Source of the DNA: Terriglobia bacterium
GTDB taxonomy: Bacteria; Acidobacteriota; Terriglobia; UBA7540
Reading direction: 5' to 3'
Length of the DNA: 64,000 nt
Assembly: GCA_035712365.1 (NCBI GenBank)
Contig: DASTAW010000008.1
Location: 1 to 64,000 of the forward strand
The notes under the pieces are model-generated. The model was not told the origin of the DNA and ran no database searches. It saw nothing but the letters and a program-made list of their open reading frames with translations. Shown in pieces: positions 45,801 through 56,782 of the stretch; positions within the stretch are counted from its first letter, which is position 1, and each line of letters begins with the position of its first letter. Position numbers and translations under genes: made by a program.

Positions 45801-46970
45801 ATGAGACTTCCACAAAATTGCTCAGCTCCAGCCGCTTCGTGCGATGCCCCCGCGTTGACGACGCGCGTTTCCGCCCTTTGCGCTATCGCCTTGCTTGTGC
45901 TTGCCTGCGCGAGCTGCCACAGGCAAGGGCCTCCGCCGCGGCCCTACATGGCCTTCGTTGTCAACCACCTGGGCGGCTCAGTCGCCGTTGTTGATCTGGC
46001 AGATCCCAAAGTGGTCGCCACAATTCCTGTGGCCCCACTGCCCGAAAAGGCTGTCCGAAGACCCGGCCGCCAGGAAATCTACGTGGTATCACAGTCCGGG
46101 AAAATCAGCGTGATAGATTTCCCGGCGTTGACCGTTGCGCACACCGTTGATATCGGGCCTTCGGCGGGCGACCTCGTGTTCTCGCCCGACGGAAACCGCG
46201 CCTATGTGCTTGATCCGCCGGCCGGGCAGGTGGCTTTTCTCGACTGCAACACGCTGAAAGAAACCGGCCGCGTCCACCTGGTTCCGAATCTCGCACACAT
46301 GGCCATCACGCCTGATGGCAAAACGTTGATTGTCAGCGACCCGGCAGGTAACCGGTTGTTCTTTATCGCCGCGGAAACACAAAAAATACTCGGAGATGTC
46401 GAGGTCGGCAAAACTCCCGGCAATCTCGCGGTTTCGCTCGACAGTTCCGTAGTCTTTGTGGCAGATACCGGGGACGAAAAAATCTCCGCGGCGCAAATCG
46501 CTTCGCGCACCATCATCGCGCACATTGAGACGGGATCGAGGCCAGGCGGGCTGGTCCTCAAGCCCGATGGAGGCGAACTCTTCGTCCTCAGCGACGGATC
46601 GTCAACCATGACAATTGTTGACGCCTCGCACGCCAACGTCGAGCAGGTGCTGCCCACGGGAAGAGATCCTGTCGCCGCCGTCTTCAAGCAGGATTCGAGC
46701 GTGATGTACGTGGCCACGCAGGGAGACGGCTTTGTCACCGCATTCGACGTTGCTGATCGCACGGTACTGAACACCCTCCACGTAGGCGTGGCGCCCCGGG
46801 CACTTGCGCTGACCCCCGATGAGCGGGTCCTGGCCGCGGCGGACGGCGCCTCGGGCGCTCTGGCCATCATTCGCGCGGCCCCTCTGTCTTTAATCACCGT
46901 TGTGCCTGTCGGCGCGAACCCGGTTGATGTTCTTATTCCCGGGTGGGAGTGGAACGGCAAAGCGCGGTGA
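45801..46970 (+). CDS. YncE-like beta-propeller lipoprotein
   Basis: A 389-residue probable lipoprotein with a seven-bladed propeller of about 40-residue repeats of the YVTN/YncE type (YMAFVVNHLGGSVAVVDL, DLVFSPDGNRAYVLDP, DGKTLIVSDPAGNRLFFI, LAVSLDSSVVFVADTGDEKI). The signal peptide ends at VLAC or CASC, so a lipid anchor is likely. The start is uncertain: ATG 45801 is chosen for the signal peptide, ATG 45735 is possible, and no good ribosome site is seen. Function is unknown; such proteins often bind ligands or redox partners. Confidence 0.78.
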   Translation: MRLPQNCSAPAASCDAPALTTRVSALCAIALLVLACASCHRQGPPPRPYMAFVVNHLGGSVAVVDLADPKVVATIPVAPLPEKAVRRPGRQEIYVVSQSGKISVIDFPALTVAHTVDIGPSAGDLVFSPDGNRAYVLDPPAGQVAFLDCNTLKETGRVHLVPNLAHMAITPDGKTLIVSDPAGNRLFFIAAETQKILGDVEVGKTPGNLAVSLDSSVVFVADTGDEKISAAQIASRTIIAHIETGSRPGGLVLKPDGGELFVLSDGSSTMTIVDASHANVEQVLPTGRDPVAAVFKQDSSVMYVATQGDGFVTAFDVADRTVLNTLHVGVAPRALALTPDERVLAAADGASGALAIIRAAPLSLITVVPVGANPVDVLIPGWEWNGKAR

Positions 46971-47269
46971 GGATTCCTCTCGAATGCATCGATGCCATAA
47001 GCAATGTTTCAACGGCCCGACAAAAGTTAATCCAAAACTTTCACTTTACGCCGCAAGCAAATCCTTCCCGTCTGCGCTCTGTGCGGGAGGCTTGCTCCAC
47101 GGTTTTTAATGCGAGGCAGAAGGCTTGCCCGTGTACCTCATCTCGGGGCATACTCTTGAAGTTGGTAAACGACTTTCAATCGCGTATGCATGGGCCTATG
47201 CGCTGGCGCAGCCTCGCGGCGATGCTTCGTTCAGGATAATCCGGCAATGAAACTTCGCGGAAACCGGCG
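46971..47269. other. intergenic region before the LptF-LptG gene
   Basis: About 300 bp after the propeller gene. No gene, repeat or strong promoter was recognised. Confidence 0.3.
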
Positions 47270-49570
47270 ATGAGAATACTCACCCGCTACATTTTCAAGG
47301 AACTGGTTGCGCACAGCTTGCTAGGGCTGGTGGTCTTCACGTTTGTCCTCTACGTACGGCCTCTCAGCCAGATTCTCGAACTGGTGGCGCGCCGGGACCT
47401 TCCCGCCACGCAGGACGCATTTCTTTTTCTGTTGCTGCTCCCCAGAATTCTGGTCATCACCATCCCCATGGCTGTGCTGCTGGGCACGCTGATTGGCCTC
47501 AGCCGCATGTCGGCGGACAGCGAAACCATCGCCATCCGCGCCACGGGCATTGGCAAGGCGCAATTTCTGCGGCCCGTGCTGACGTTTGCAATCTGTGGAT
47601 GGGTGCTGACCTCCTGGATGAGCCTGTATCTGGCGCCGGCGGCGGCGCGATCTCTCGATCAGTCTGAAGCGAGCCTGGCGGCTGCTCAGGCCAGCTATGA
47701 GATCCAGCCCCGCGTCTTCATCGAACAATTCCCCCATCTCCTGTTGTACTTGAAAGACGTTACGAGCTCGAACACCCAGTGGCGCGGGGTCTTCGTCGTT
47801 GACCGCAGCCAGAACAATGAAGTAAAGGTTACGCTGGCGGAATCGGGCCGCCTGGTGAACGATGACGCTTCCGGCCAGACGATGCTTTACCTTCAAAACG
47901 GAGCTACCCATGAATTTGACCCGCAGCACCGGCAGCAGTATACCGTGACGTCGTTTGACAAGTGGCAAGTCCCCATCTCCGAACGCACCGAAACTGCTGA
48001 GCAACGCCTCACACCTTCCATGCGTTCGCCGGCGGCGCTCATCGAGGGGCTTCACACCCCCGGAGAACGTCACGCGGCCATGGTGGAATTGAATTACAGA
48101 CTTGCGCTGCCGGTTGCCTGCCTGGTGCTGGCCCTCGTCGGAGTCCCGATCGGACTCATCTCCCGCAAGGGTGGCAAAGCCTTTGGCCTGATGCTCAGCA
48201 TTCTTCTGGTGTTCATCTACTATGTCCTGATGGCTTCCGGCCTGAACCTGGCGAAAGAGGGGCGGCTGAATCCCATTTCCGGCTTATGGATGGCAAACGT
48301 CGCATTCGCCATTGCCGGGCTCATCATGCTGCGCCAGACCAACCGGGTGCGTACAGGAGTGGATTCTCTTCACGCCGGGCTTGAGACCATCGGCCGCGCG
48401 ATCGAACGCTTCCACGCAGGCAACGGCCGGACCGATGGCCAGCCGCGCAAACTGAAACGCCGGAATTTTGGCGGGCGAGCTTTCCAGATTCTCGATCTTT
48501 ACGTGTTTCGGAGCTGGCTTTTTTATCTGGTGCTGTTGCTGATTACGTTCACCGGGATTTATATGATTTTTGACTTCTTCCAGTTGCTGGGCGATATTGT
48601 CCGTCATCAGATCTCGCCCCAATTGGTCATTGAGTATTATTGGTATCTGGCCCCGCAGGTTATTTACCTCATGCTGCCCTTGAGCATTCTGGTTGCAACT
48701 CTCGTCAGCTTTGGACTGCTCAGCAAGTCGAACGAGGTCACCGCCATCAAGTCGGCCGGCATCAGTCTTTATCGCATTTCTTTGCCGATTCTGGTGGGCG
48801 CCGGTCTCCTCAGCGGTGGCATGTTCCTGCTCGGCAACGATTATCTGCCTGGGACCAACCAGCAGCAGGACTCGCTTCGAAATCAGATCAAGGGAAAACC
48901 CGCCCAGACCATGTATCGGCCAGACCGCCAGTGGATTTCCGGCAATGGAGACAAAATCTACAACTACCGGTTTTTCGATCCTGACCTGAACGTTTTCGCC
49001 AGCCTCTCGGTTTTTGAAATCGATCAGAATTCGTTCCACCTCAAGCGGCGCATCTACGCCGAGCGGGCTTTCTGGGAACCCCAGATCAAACGCTGGGTGC
49101 TGGAAAACGGCTGGACGCGCGATTTTTCGAATGGGCGGGTCAGTGATTATCAGGCGTTTGCGGTCCATACCTTCGACGAATTGAACGAGTCGCCGTCGTA
49201 TTTCAAGAAGGAAGTTAAACCTTCCGAGCAGATGAGCGTACTTGAATTGCGCCAGTACATCCACAGCCTGAAGCAAAGCGGGTTCGATGTGGTGCGCCTC
49301 TCCGTTGCCTTCTACCGCAAATTCTCCTATCCGCTGATCGCTTTTGTCGTGACCCTGATTGCCATTCCTTTCGCGTTCTCTACCGGCAGCCGCGGCGCGC
49401 TCGCCGGGATCGCCCTCAGCATCGGCATCGCTATTGTCTACTGGTCCGTCTCAAGCCTGTTTGAGGCGATGGGCAACCTGAGCCAGCTTCCGCCGGCAGT
49501 CGCCGCCTGGTCGCCGGACGTCCTGTTCAGTCTGGCGGGCGTCTACCTGTTGATGCGGATCAAAACCTGA
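47270..49570 (+). CDS. fused LptF-LptG lipopolysaccharide export permease
   Basis: A 766-residue protein with two complete YjgP/YjgQ permease domains in one chain. Domain one (about 1-365) starts ILTRYIFKELVAHSLLGLVVFTFVLYV and has six predicted transmembrane segments around a periplasmic jellyroll; a basic linker (about 366-410) leads to domain two (about 412-766), starting ILDLYVFRSWLFYLVLLLITFTGIYMIF. In E. coli, LptF and LptG are separate and pair with LptB to lift LPS from the inner membrane. LptB is not encoded nearby. Confidence 0.9.
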   Translation: MRILTRYIFKELVAHSLLGLVVFTFVLYVRPLSQILELVARRDLPATQDAFLFLLLLPRILVITIPMAVLLGTLIGLSRMSADSETIAIRATGIGKAQFLRPVLTFAICGWVLTSWMSLYLAPAAARSLDQSEASLAAAQASYEIQPRVFIEQFPHLLLYLKDVTSSNTQWRGVFVVDRSQNNEVKVTLAESGRLVNDDASGQTMLYLQNGATHEFDPQHRQQYTVTSFDKWQVPISERTETAEQRLTPSMRSPAALIEGLHTPGERHAAMVELNYRLALPVACLVLALVGVPIGLISRKGGKAFGLMLSILLVFIYYVLMASGLNLAKEGRLNPISGLWMANVAFAIAGLIMLRQTNRVRTGVDSLHAGLETIGRAIERFHAGNGRTDGQPRKLKRRNFGGRAFQILDLYVFRSWLFYLVLLLITFTGIYMIFDFFQLLGDIVRHQISPQLVIEYYWYLAPQVIYLMLPLSILVATLVSFGLLSKSNEVTAIKSAGISLYRISLPILVGAGLLSGGMFLLGNDYLPGTNQQQDSLRNQIKGKPAQTMYRPDRQWISGNGDKIYNYRFFDPDLNVFASLSVFEIDQNSFHLKRRIYAERAFWEPQIKRWVLENGWTRDFSNGRVSDYQAFAVHTFDELNESPSYFKKEVKPSEQMSVLELRQYIHSLKQSGFDVVRLSVAFYRKFSYPLIAFVVTLIAIPFAFSTGSRGALAGIALSIGIAIVYWSVSSLFEAMGNLSQLPPAVAAWSPDVLFSLAGVYLLMRIKT

Positions 49571-49887
49571 AAAACGGGCCTGCGATGATTGCGTTTCGAC
49601 GGTGCCCGGTTCTGGCGGGAAGGGTTCCATGTCGGCGCGCCGACATTGCGGCAAGCAATCGGTCAGGCCGATTGAACCTGGGTCGGGGCGACAAATTCAA
49701 TGATTAAAGTAATACTTGAGGTCGAGCACTTCCACGGCGTGCCACATGCTGGCTTCAGAGATCACTTCTGTTTCGCACGGAGGTTTTTCTCCTACCTCGC
49801 GCCTCTGCGCCTTTGCGTGATGTTTCTGTTTTTTTTCCAGACTGCTCCCACGGTCAGCCGCGCGAGTGACTGTCATGGCGCGCGGCA
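49571..49887. other. convergent intergenic region with palindrome and dispersed-repeat-like tract
   Basis: The gap between lptFG and ppdK. It holds palindrome copy 2 (49629-49646) and, at about 49775-49845, a tract (CGCGCCTCTGCGCCTTTGCG followed by a T-run) of the kind seen as dispersed intergenic repeats in many bacterial genomes; its reverse strand gives the familiar spurious peptide HAKAQRRE. No gene. Confidence 0.45.
49629..49646. repeat. palindrome ATGTCGGCGCGCCGACAT, copy 2
   Basis: The same 16-bp palindrome as at 45359 and 52788, here extended to 18 bp of perfect symmetry, about 60 bp after the lptFG stop codon. Confidence 0.85.
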
Positions 49888-52608
49888 CTACGCCGTGGTA
49901 TAGATCTCTGCGGCTGGCTTCTCCTCCTCTGCCCTGCGCAGGGCTGCCTGGGCAGCCGCCAGCCGGGCGATGGGCACGCGATAGGGCGAGCAGCTCACAT
50001 AATTCAATCCGGCATCAGCGCAAACCTGGATGGAGGATGGATCGCCTCCGTGCTCCCCGCAAATCCCCACCTTAAGATGGGCGCGCGCCTTCCGCCCTTC
50101 AGACGTGCCGATCTTGAGCAACCGCCCGACGCGCTTCGGGTCCATGACAGCGAAGGGATCCGCAGGCCAGATCTTCTGCTTCACATAGGCGGCAATAATT
50201 TTTCCGCAATCGTCGCGGGAAAGGCCGAAGGTGGTTTGCGTCAGGTCATTAGTCCCAAAGCTGAAGAACTCCGCCTCGCCGGCAATCTCAGCGGCGGAGA
50301 GCGCCGCGGCGGGGAGTTCAATCATGGTGCCCACCAGGTATTCCACACGGGTCCCCTTCTTGTCGAAAACCTCTTCGGCGACGCGGTTGACGATTTCCTT
50401 TTGCAGCGCCAGTTCCCTGACATCGCCCACCAGCGGGATCATGATTTCCGGCCTGGCGTCGATGCCCTTCTTTTTGCATTCCGCTGCCGCCTCAAAAATG
50501 GCTCGCGCCTGCATCTCGGTAATCTCCGGGTACATGATGCCGAGGCGGCACCCGCGCAGACCCAGCATGGGATTGAATTCATGCAGTCCTTCAACTACGG
50601 CCAGCATTTTTTTGAGCTGGCTCAGCTTGGTTCCCTTCTTCCCTTTCGCTTCAAGAACGGCGATCTCAACCATCAGTTCTTCGCGCTTGGGAAGGAATTC
50701 GTGGAGCGGCGGATCGAGCGTCCGGATGGTGACCGGCAGGCCGTCCATGGCCTTAAACAATCCCATGAAGTCTTTCCTCTGCATGGGGAGAAGCTTGGCG
50801 AGGGCAGCACGGCGCTCTTTGTGGTAGGCGGCCGCCTCCTTTTCATCAGCCGTGTCTTTACAGGCCATAATCATCCGCTGAACGTGCGGCAGGCGGTCGC
50901 TGGCGAAAAACATATGCTCGGTCCGGCAGAGCCCGATACCCTCGGCGCCAAATCGGCGGGCCACTGAGGCGTCTCGTGGGACATCTGCGTTAGCGCGCAC
51001 GCCAAGTTGGCGGGCCTCGTCGGCCCAACCCATGAAAGTGGCAAAATCGCCGCTCGAGGGGTCAGGAAGCTGCGTGTTGATTTGTCCGAGGATCACCCGC
51101 CCGGTCGAGCCATCAAGTGAAATCCAGTCGCCTTCCTTGAGGGTCAGCTTGCCAATGCGCATCTGCTTCTTTTTCTCGTCCACTTCCGCGGCGCCGCAGC
51201 CGGCCACGCAGCACTTGCCCATCCCCCTGGTCACCACGGCCGCGTGGGAAGTCATGCCACCGCGCGAGGTCAGAATTCCGGCGGCAACTTCCATGCCGTG
51301 GATGTCGTCAGGGACCGTCTCCGCACGGACCAGAATCACGGGATACTGCTTCCCTTTTTCGACAGCATCTTCCGCCGTAAAGACGATACGCCCGACGGCG
51401 GCCCCTGGAGAAGCTGGCAAGCCATTCGCAATCACTTTCAAAGGCTTTGATTCATCAAGTATTGGATGAAGTAGTTGGTTCAACTGGTCAGGTTCAACGC
51501 GCATCAGCGCCTCATTCGACGTGATGATTCCTTCGTCCACCAGATCGACGGCAATCTTTACGGCTGCCTTTCCTGTCCGCTTGCCGGTGCGCGTCTGAAG
51601 CATGTAGAGCTTGCCTTCCTGGATGGTGAATTCAAAATCCTGCACATCTTTGTAGTGGTGCTCCAGCCTGGAGGTGATTTCGCGCAACTGGTCGTAGACG
51701 CCAGGCATGACCTTCTGCAGTTCGGCAATCGGTACTGGCGTCCTGATGCCGGCCACCACGTCCTCGCCCTGGGCGTTCATGAGGAATTCGCCATAAAACT
51801 TGTTTTCGCCGGTGGCTGGATTGCGGGTAAAGCCCACACCCGTTCCGGAAGTGTCGCCCATGTTTCCGAACACCATGGCCTGGACATTCACTGCCGTCCC
51901 AATCTCATCAGGAATTTTGTTCATGCGACGGTAGGTCATAGCGCGCGGGTTGTTCCAGGAACGAAAAACCGCCTCGATGGCCATCCTGAGCTGCACGCGC
52001 GGGTCCTGCGGAAAATCTTTGCCTGTGGCTTTCCCGATAATCTGCTTATAACCCTGGATCACCTGCTTCAAATCGTCGGCCGTAAGCTGGGTGTCCTGGG
52101 TGAACTTGCGTTTCTTCTTCTGGGCAGTGAGGACGTTCTCAAACTTGTCTTTGGGAATTTCGAGCACCACGTTTCCGAACATCTGGATGAAGCGGCGGTA
52201 GCTGTCGTAAGCAAAGCGCGGATTAGAGGTTTTGCGGGCCACCGCCTCAACGACCTGGTCATTCATCCCAAGGTTCAGAATGGTATCCATCATTCCCGGC
52301 ATCGAAAACTTGGCGCCCGAGCGAACGGAGACCAGGAGCGGATTATGGGCGTCGCCGAGCTTCTGCTTGAGGAGGGCTTCCAGCCGCTCCAGCGCCGCTT
52401 CGTATTCGGAAGCCGCCTGCTTAGGTAGGCTGTTACCGCCTTCGAAGTAGGCACGGCACGCTGATGTTGCAATGGTAAAACCGGGAGGAACGGGCAGCCC
52501 GGCGTTGGTCATCTCCGCGAGGCCAGCCCCCTTCCCGCCCAGCACCTCTTTCATGGTTCCGTGGCCGTCGGCCTTGCCGCTGCCAAAAAAATAGACAAAT
52601 TTTTCCAT
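49888..52608 (-). CDS. ppdK: pyruvate, phosphate dikinase
   Basis: A 906-residue enzyme interconverting pyruvate + ATP + Pi and PEP + AMP + PPi. The N-terminal nucleotide-binding domain (GSGKADGHGTMKEVLGGKGAGLAEM), the phosphohistidine motif GGMTSHAAVVTRGMG at about 450 and the C-terminal PEP/pyruvate barrel with the catalytic CGEHGGDP are all present. AAGGAG precedes the ATG. With the malic enzyme elsewhere in the window it can feed gluconeogenesis from C4 acids. Confidence 0.95.
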   Translation of the reverse strand: MEKFVYFFGSGKADGHGTMKEVLGGKGAGLAEMTNAGLPVPPGFTIATSACRAYFEGGNSLPKQAASEYEAALERLEALLKQKLGDAHNPLLVSVRSGAKFSMPGMMDTILNLGMNDQVVEAVARKTSNPRFAYDSYRRFIQMFGNVVLEIPKDKFENVLTAQKKKRKFTQDTQLTADDLKQVIQGYKQIIGKATGKDFPQDPRVQLRMAIEAVFRSWNNPRAMTYRRMNKIPDEIGTAVNVQAMVFGNMGDTSGTGVGFTRNPATGENKFYGEFLMNAQGEDVVAGIRTPVPIAELQKVMPGVYDQLREITSRLEHHYKDVQDFEFTIQEGKLYMLQTRTGKRTGKAAVKIAVDLVDEGIITSNEALMRVEPDQLNQLLHPILDESKPLKVIANGLPASPGAAVGRIVFTAEDAVEKGKQYPVILVRAETVPDDIHGMEVAAGILTSRGGMTSHAAVVTRGMGKCCVAGCGAAEVDEKKKQMRIGKLTLKEGDWISLDGSTGRVILGQINTQLPDPSSGDFATFMGWADEARQLGVRANADVPRDASVARRFGAEGIGLCRTEHMFFASDRLPHVQRMIMACKDTADEKEAAAYHKERRAALAKLLPMQRKDFMGLFKAMDGLPVTIRTLDPPLHEFLPKREELMVEIAVLEAKGKKGTKLSQLKKMLAVVEGLHEFNPMLGLRGCRLGIMYPEITEMQARAIFEAAAECKKKGIDARPEIMIPLVGDVRELALQKEIVNRVAEEVFDKKGTRVEYLVGTMIELPAAALSAAEIAGEAEFFSFGTNDLTQTTFGLSRDDCGKIIAAYVKQKIWPADPFAVMDPKRVGRLLKIGTSEGRKARAHLKVGICGEHGGDPSSIQVCADAGLNYVSCSPYRVPIARLAAAQAALRRAEEEKPAAEIYTTA

Positions 52609-52787
52609 GATTACTGCTCTCCTTCTGATGAAATCTGCGCACGGCCCGAAGGCTACCGGAGTTGATGAGGTCCCGGTTAATTATAGTGGCGCAGTGTGCG
52701 CGGCACCGTTTCCTCGCCAGTGCCGCGGTCAAAACTTACGGGCCGAATGGTCGTGCCACAGCGGATTGGCCGACCCTTGGCCCCGGA

Positions 52788-52803
52788 TGTCGGCGCGCCG
52801 ACA
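52788..52803. repeat. palindrome TGTCGGCGCGCCGACA, copy 3
   Basis: The third exact copy, in the 265-bp gap between the ppdK start and the glyS stop codon. Confidence 0.85.
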
Positions 52804-52873
52804 AAAGCTGAGGCAATACTTTAGATGCGTCCGGCCCCTCCACATCTACCGCACTTGACCGCCCCCGTCCAAT

Positions 52874-55051
52874 TTAGGTTTCGACTGCGATCTCTGACAG
52901 CTCCGCAAGCCGGGTAAAGACATCACGGTTCAAACCGATTAGCAACCTGAGTCGGTTCTCTCGTAACGCGGGATCCTCGGCCATCACGAGGACCTTGTCG
53001 AAAAAGCGATCCACCTGAGGTCTGATACCGGCCATGGTGCGGAATGCCGCCTCAAACTCGCCAGACTTGTTCAAGCTCCCGAGATCGTTCATGAGGCCAA
53101 GGTACGCAGAATACAATTCGCGCTCCGGACCCTCGCCCAGCAGATCCCTATTGACGGGCGCATTATCACCCTTGAGGTCTGATCCCGCCGACTTGGTCAG
53201 GATGTTTCGAGTACGCTTGGCGGCGGCAGCCAGCGCCAGGAAATCTTCGGTGTCACGAACCTGCTCAAGCGCCTTAGCGCGAGCGAGCACCACGGACGGA
53301 ATGCTCGAGCCGGCAGGGATCGCGGGACTCAGAACCGCCCGCGCTGTGTCATACCGAACTCCTGCAACCTCTCGTAAGTAGAACTCCAGCCGCTCACGCA
53401 GAAAGTCGTTGACACGATGGCCAAGTTCTTCTCCCTTGCTGCTTGGAAGCCCCGCGTCGGCGATTTCGATGGCCCGTGCGGTGATATGGGCGAGATCGAG
53501 CGCCGGGAGCGATTCGACGGCGATTTTGATGATCCCATTCCCCGCCCTCCTCAAACCGAACGGGTCACTCGACCCGGTTGGCTCAAGACCAACGGAGAAG
53601 CCGGCTACCAAGCTGTCAAGCTTGTCGGCAAGCGCTACAACAGCGCCGACCTTGTTTCGAGGGCCTTCATCATTGATGCTCGCTGGCTTGTAGTGGTCAT
53701 AGATGGCATCGGCAACAGCCTCAGGCTCGCCCTGCTCACGCGCGTACAGACCGCCAACAACTCCCTGCAGTTCGGTGAATTCGCGCACCATCTGGGTGGT
53801 CAAGTCGCACTTGCACAGATGGACCGCTCGTGACACATGACCGCTGCCCTCAGCATCCAGGGCGCCCCGAGATTCCAGCTCCGTGCAGATATGGCGCGCA
53901 ATTGCTGCCGTCCGCTCAACTTTCGCGGCGTAGCTTCCCATCTCAGCCTGGTAGGTCACCTTTTCCAGCATTCCCTGGCGCGACTCCAGCGGGATGCGAA
54001 GGTCAGCCTCCCAGAAGAATTCGGCATCGGCAAACCGGGCTGTCAGCACACGTTCGTGCCCCTCGCGAATCAGGCCGGCAGTGTCCTGCCCAAGGTTCAT
54101 CACAGTCACAAAATTGGGTTGGAGTTCCCCGGCCTCGTTCTCGACCGCAAAGTATTTCTGGTGGTCGCGCATTACGGTCACCAGAATTTCCCGCGGCAGA
54201 TGAAGGAACCGCCGGTCGAAACCGCCCAGAACGGCGTGGGGCCACTCGGTTGAATTGATAACCCACTCGTGGAGGGCTTCATCTGGAACGGCGTTCAGGC
54301 TCGTTCCTTCAAGTAGTGCCTTAACTCCGCAGCGAATAGTTTCCGAGCGCGTTCTGGGATCAATTTCAACGTGGTGCTCGCGCAGCCTGGCAGAGTACTC
54401 CTCAAAACTTCTGACCGGAATGGCTTTCGACCCGGCCACCCGATGACCATAAGTTGACTTCCCCGACCGCACTCCTGCGATCTCAAAAGGAATGACCCTC
54501 ACTCCCTCGCCTTCTGCCAGAATAGCCAACAACCACCGGATGGGGCGGATGAATCTGGGGCCAGCCTTTGAGGTCCAGTACATACTCTTAGGGAAGCTGA
54601 TACCCAGGATTACTTCAGGCAATGCCTTAGCCAGGACGTCACGTGCAGAGCGCCCCCGGACTCGCTTCCGCAGACCCAAATAGAGTCCTTTGGGTGTGTC
54701 AATTTTGAGCAGCTTACTCACCGAGGATGAGTTTCGCTCAGCGAAGCTCGCGGCAGCCCGAGTGGGATTGCCTGCCTGGTCAAAAGCAACTTTGACAGGC
54801 GGCCCGATGATCTCTTCCGTTTCATCAGGCTGTCGTGCCAGAATCTGTGGGGCATGAGCAACCAGCCGGCGCGGAGTCGAATAGGTGCTGACGGGCTGCG
54901 CATCCGTCGGAACCAGCCGCAGACTTTGCAAAGCCTCGCTCAGCCGCTGTCCCAAGTTTCGCTGGGCGCCAGCAAGGAAGCGCGCAGGAATCTCCTCGAC
55001 TCCCGCCTCGATCAGCAGTGGTTCTGTGCGGTCTTTCTGCGCAATCGTCAT
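52874..55051 (-). CDS. glyS: glycyl-tRNA synthetase beta subunit
   Basis: A 725-residue subunit of the bacterial alpha2-beta2 glycyl-tRNA synthetase. It starts [22 protein letters not shown], typical of GlyS, and carries the HD-like mid-domain and a C-terminal anticodon-binding DALR-like region (about 610-700). It provides tRNA binding, while GlyQ holds the active site. The start overlaps the glyQ stop by four bases (ATGA), ensuring coupled synthesis. Confidence 0.94.
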   Translation of the reverse strand: MTIAQKDRTEPLLIEAGVEEIPARFLAGAQRNLGQRLSEALQSLRLVPTDAQPVSTYSTPRRLVAHAPQILARQPDETEEIIGPPVKVAFDQAGNPTRAAASFAERNSSSVSKLLKIDTPKGLYLGLRKRVRGRSARDVLAKALPEVILGISFPKSMYWTSKAGPRFIRPIRWLLAILAEGEGVRVIPFEIAGVRSGKSTYGHRVAGSKAIPVRSFEEYSARLREHHVEIDPRTRSETIRCGVKALLEGTSLNAVPDEALHEWVINSTEWPHAVLGGFDRRFLHLPREILVTVMRDHQKYFAVENEAGELQPNFVTVMNLGQDTAGLIREGHERVLTARFADAEFFWEADLRIPLESRQGMLEKVTYQAEMGSYAAKVERTAAIARHICTELESRGALDAEGSGHVSRAVHLCKCDLTTQMVREFTELQGVVGGLYAREQGEPEAVADAIYDHYKPASINDEGPRNKVGAVVALADKLDSLVAGFSVGLEPTGSSDPFGLRRAGNGIIKIAVESLPALDLAHITARAIEIADAGLPSSKGEELGHRVNDFLRERLEFYLREVAGVRYDTARAVLSPAIPAGSSIPSVVLARAKALEQVRDTEDFLALAAAAKRTRNILTKSAGSDLKGDNAPVNRDLLGEGPERELYSAYLGLMNDLGSLNKSGEFEAAFRTMAGIRPQVDRFFDKVLVMAEDPALRENRLRLLIGLNRDVFTRLAELSEIAVET

Positions 55052-55992
55052 GCTGGTCTAATCTCTGCTGCGGCGGTGGATGGTTCAAGGTAAACTTGAG
55101 CCACTTCCGTGGCGATTTTTCGAATGCGTGTGATGAGTGCAACACGTTCGGTGACGCTGATGGCGCCCCGGGCGTCAAGGATGTTGAACAGGTGCGAGCA
55201 CTTCAGGCAGAACTCATACACCTTGAGCAGCGGGAAGCGGGTTGGCCAGTGGGCCGGGCCAGCGGCAAAGTAGTCCTTCAGCAGCCGTACAGCCTCAGCT
55301 TCGTAGATTTCAAAAAGTTGACGAATCGCTTCGGGTGAGGCGGATTCAAAATCGTATAATGACAGCTCGAACTCTTCACGATGCCTAAGGTCCCCGTATT
55401 TCACCAAGCTGTTCCACTTAACTTCATACACATTGTTAACGTTCTGAAGAAAGGCGGCAATCCGCTCCAGGCCGTAAGTCAGCTCAACCGAGATCGGGTC
55501 GAGATCCACACCACCCGATTGCTGGAAATAGGTGAACTGCGTGATTTCAAGTCCGTCGAGCATCACCTGCCAGCCAATTCCCCATGCGCCCAAAGTTGGG
55601 GCTTCCCAATTATCTTCCTCAAACCGGATGTCATGGTTGTGGAAGTCAATTCCGATATCCCTGAGGCTGCGAAGGTAGATGTCCTGAACATCCTCAGGTG
55701 GTGGTTTAAGTATCACCTGCAACTGGGTGTGCTTGATCAGTCGATTTGGGTTTTCGCCGTACCGCCCGTCTGCAGGCCGCCGGGACGGCTGAACGTACGC
55801 CACGCTCCAAGGTTTCGGCCCAAGAACACGGAAGAAAGTCTCCGGGCACATCGTTCCTGCCCCAACCTCCATGTCATAGGGTAGCGCCACAACCGCGCCC
55901 TGCCGCGCCCAGAAACTCGTGAGCCGGCTTACCATGTCCTGGAAGGTAAGGCCGTTTACTCCTGCCCTTACTGCCGATGCGTTTTCCGCCAT
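55048..55992 (-). CDS. glyQ: glycyl-tRNA synthetase alpha subunit
   Basis: A 314-residue class II catalytic subunit. [19 protein letters not shown] marks the family start, [33 protein letters not shown] is the conserved motif block, and TYGLERIA carries part of motif 3. ATG 55992 is preferred (AGGG upstream and normal length); an ATG at 56046 would overlap the recO stop and add 18 residues. The pair with glyS is typical of bacteria with the tetrameric enzyme. Confidence 0.93.
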   Translation of the reverse strand: MAENASAVRAGVNGLTFQDMVSRLTSFWARQGAVVALPYDMEVGAGTMCPETFFRVLGPKPWSVAYVQPSRRPADGRYGENPNRLIKHTQLQVILKPPPEDVQDIYLRSLRDIGIDFHNHDIRFEEDNWEAPTLGAWGIGWQVMLDGLEITQFTYFQQSGGVDLDPISVELTYGLERIAAFLQNVNNVYEVKWNSLVKYGDLRHREEFELSLYDFESASPEAIRQLFEIYEAEAVRLLKDYFAAGPAHWPTRFPLLKVYEFCLKCSHLFNILDARGAISVTERVALITRIRKIATEVAQVYLEPSTAAAEIRPA

Positions 55993-56035
55993 AGTCCCTA
56001 TCGATTCAGACTCTGGTTTTATCACTTCCCGGAGG

Positions 56036-56782
56036 CTAAATTTCATCCGCCAACATCGCTCGCGTGGTCAGCCTTTTCTCCAGGTGCGCCTCGATGATCT
56101 GTTCCAGCAGCCGCCGAAGTTCACTGATGCCCTGCGGGGCGGCTTCCTTTTCGATCCACTGTTCGATGCGGGCCGTACGAAACGCCGGAACCAACCCCAG
56201 GGCACCCGCTGAGACCTGCTCATTCGAAACGCCGCCCTTGCACTGTGCGCACACAAGTGCGACGGCCACCGGATCATAGAAACCGTCTTCACCCGCAAAC
56301 GGCCTCTGGCACGCCATGCATCGGCTCAGGTCAGGGAGAAACCCTCCCAGCCGCAGCAGCCAATAATCGAAAAACAGTAGCGACCGATTCACTTCGCCGT
56401 AGCGCTTGAAAGCCCTCAAAACAGCCAGCAGCAGCCGGAAGACGCGCTCGTTCACTTCCCGGTCGGGCAGGAAGCGTTCGGTGACTTCCGCCAGATATTG
56501 CGCAGCAAGCTGGATGCGATAATCCGTCTGCATCTCAAAAAAGGATTCCACAATCTCAGCCGAACCGAATCGCTGCAGGTCCCGCTGCTCCCGATCATAA
56601 ACCCAGACCCGAATATAGCTGAGCGGCTCCAGCGCCGCACCGTAGCGGCCCCTGCGGCTCAAAGCTCCCTTGGCCACGGCGCGTATTCGGCCCAGTTGCC
56701 GGGTGAGCAGCGATGCAATCTTGTCAGCTTCCCCCAGCCGGTAGGTCCTGAGAACGATGGCCTCTGTTTCAATAAGGGGCAT
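56036..56782 (-). CDS. recO: DNA repair protein RecO
   Basis: A 248-residue recombination mediator. The N-terminal OB fold starts [38 protein letters not shown]; the C-terminal helical part has a four-cysteine zinc site (CMACQRPF ... CAQCKGG). RecO loads RecA with RecR. It is the first gene of the recO-glyQ-glyS block on the minus strand. Confidence 0.92.
   Translation of the reverse strand: MPLIETEAIVLRTYRLGEADKIASLLTRQLGRIRAVAKGALSRRGRYGAALEPLSYIRVWVYDREQRDLQRFGSAEIVESFFEMQTDYRIQLAAQYLAEVTERFLPDREVNERVFRLLLAVLRAFKRYGEVNRSLLFFDYWLLRLGGFLPDLSRCMACQRPFAGEDGFYDPVAVALVCAQCKGGVSNEQVSAGALGLVPAFRTARIEQWIEKEAAPQGISELRRLLEQIIEAHLEKRLTTRAMLADEI

Noticed and set aside
48284-49276. 330-codon frame antisense to the lptFG fusion
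   Set aside because: Shadow of a confident membrane protein gene; composition is charged and lacks any family signal.
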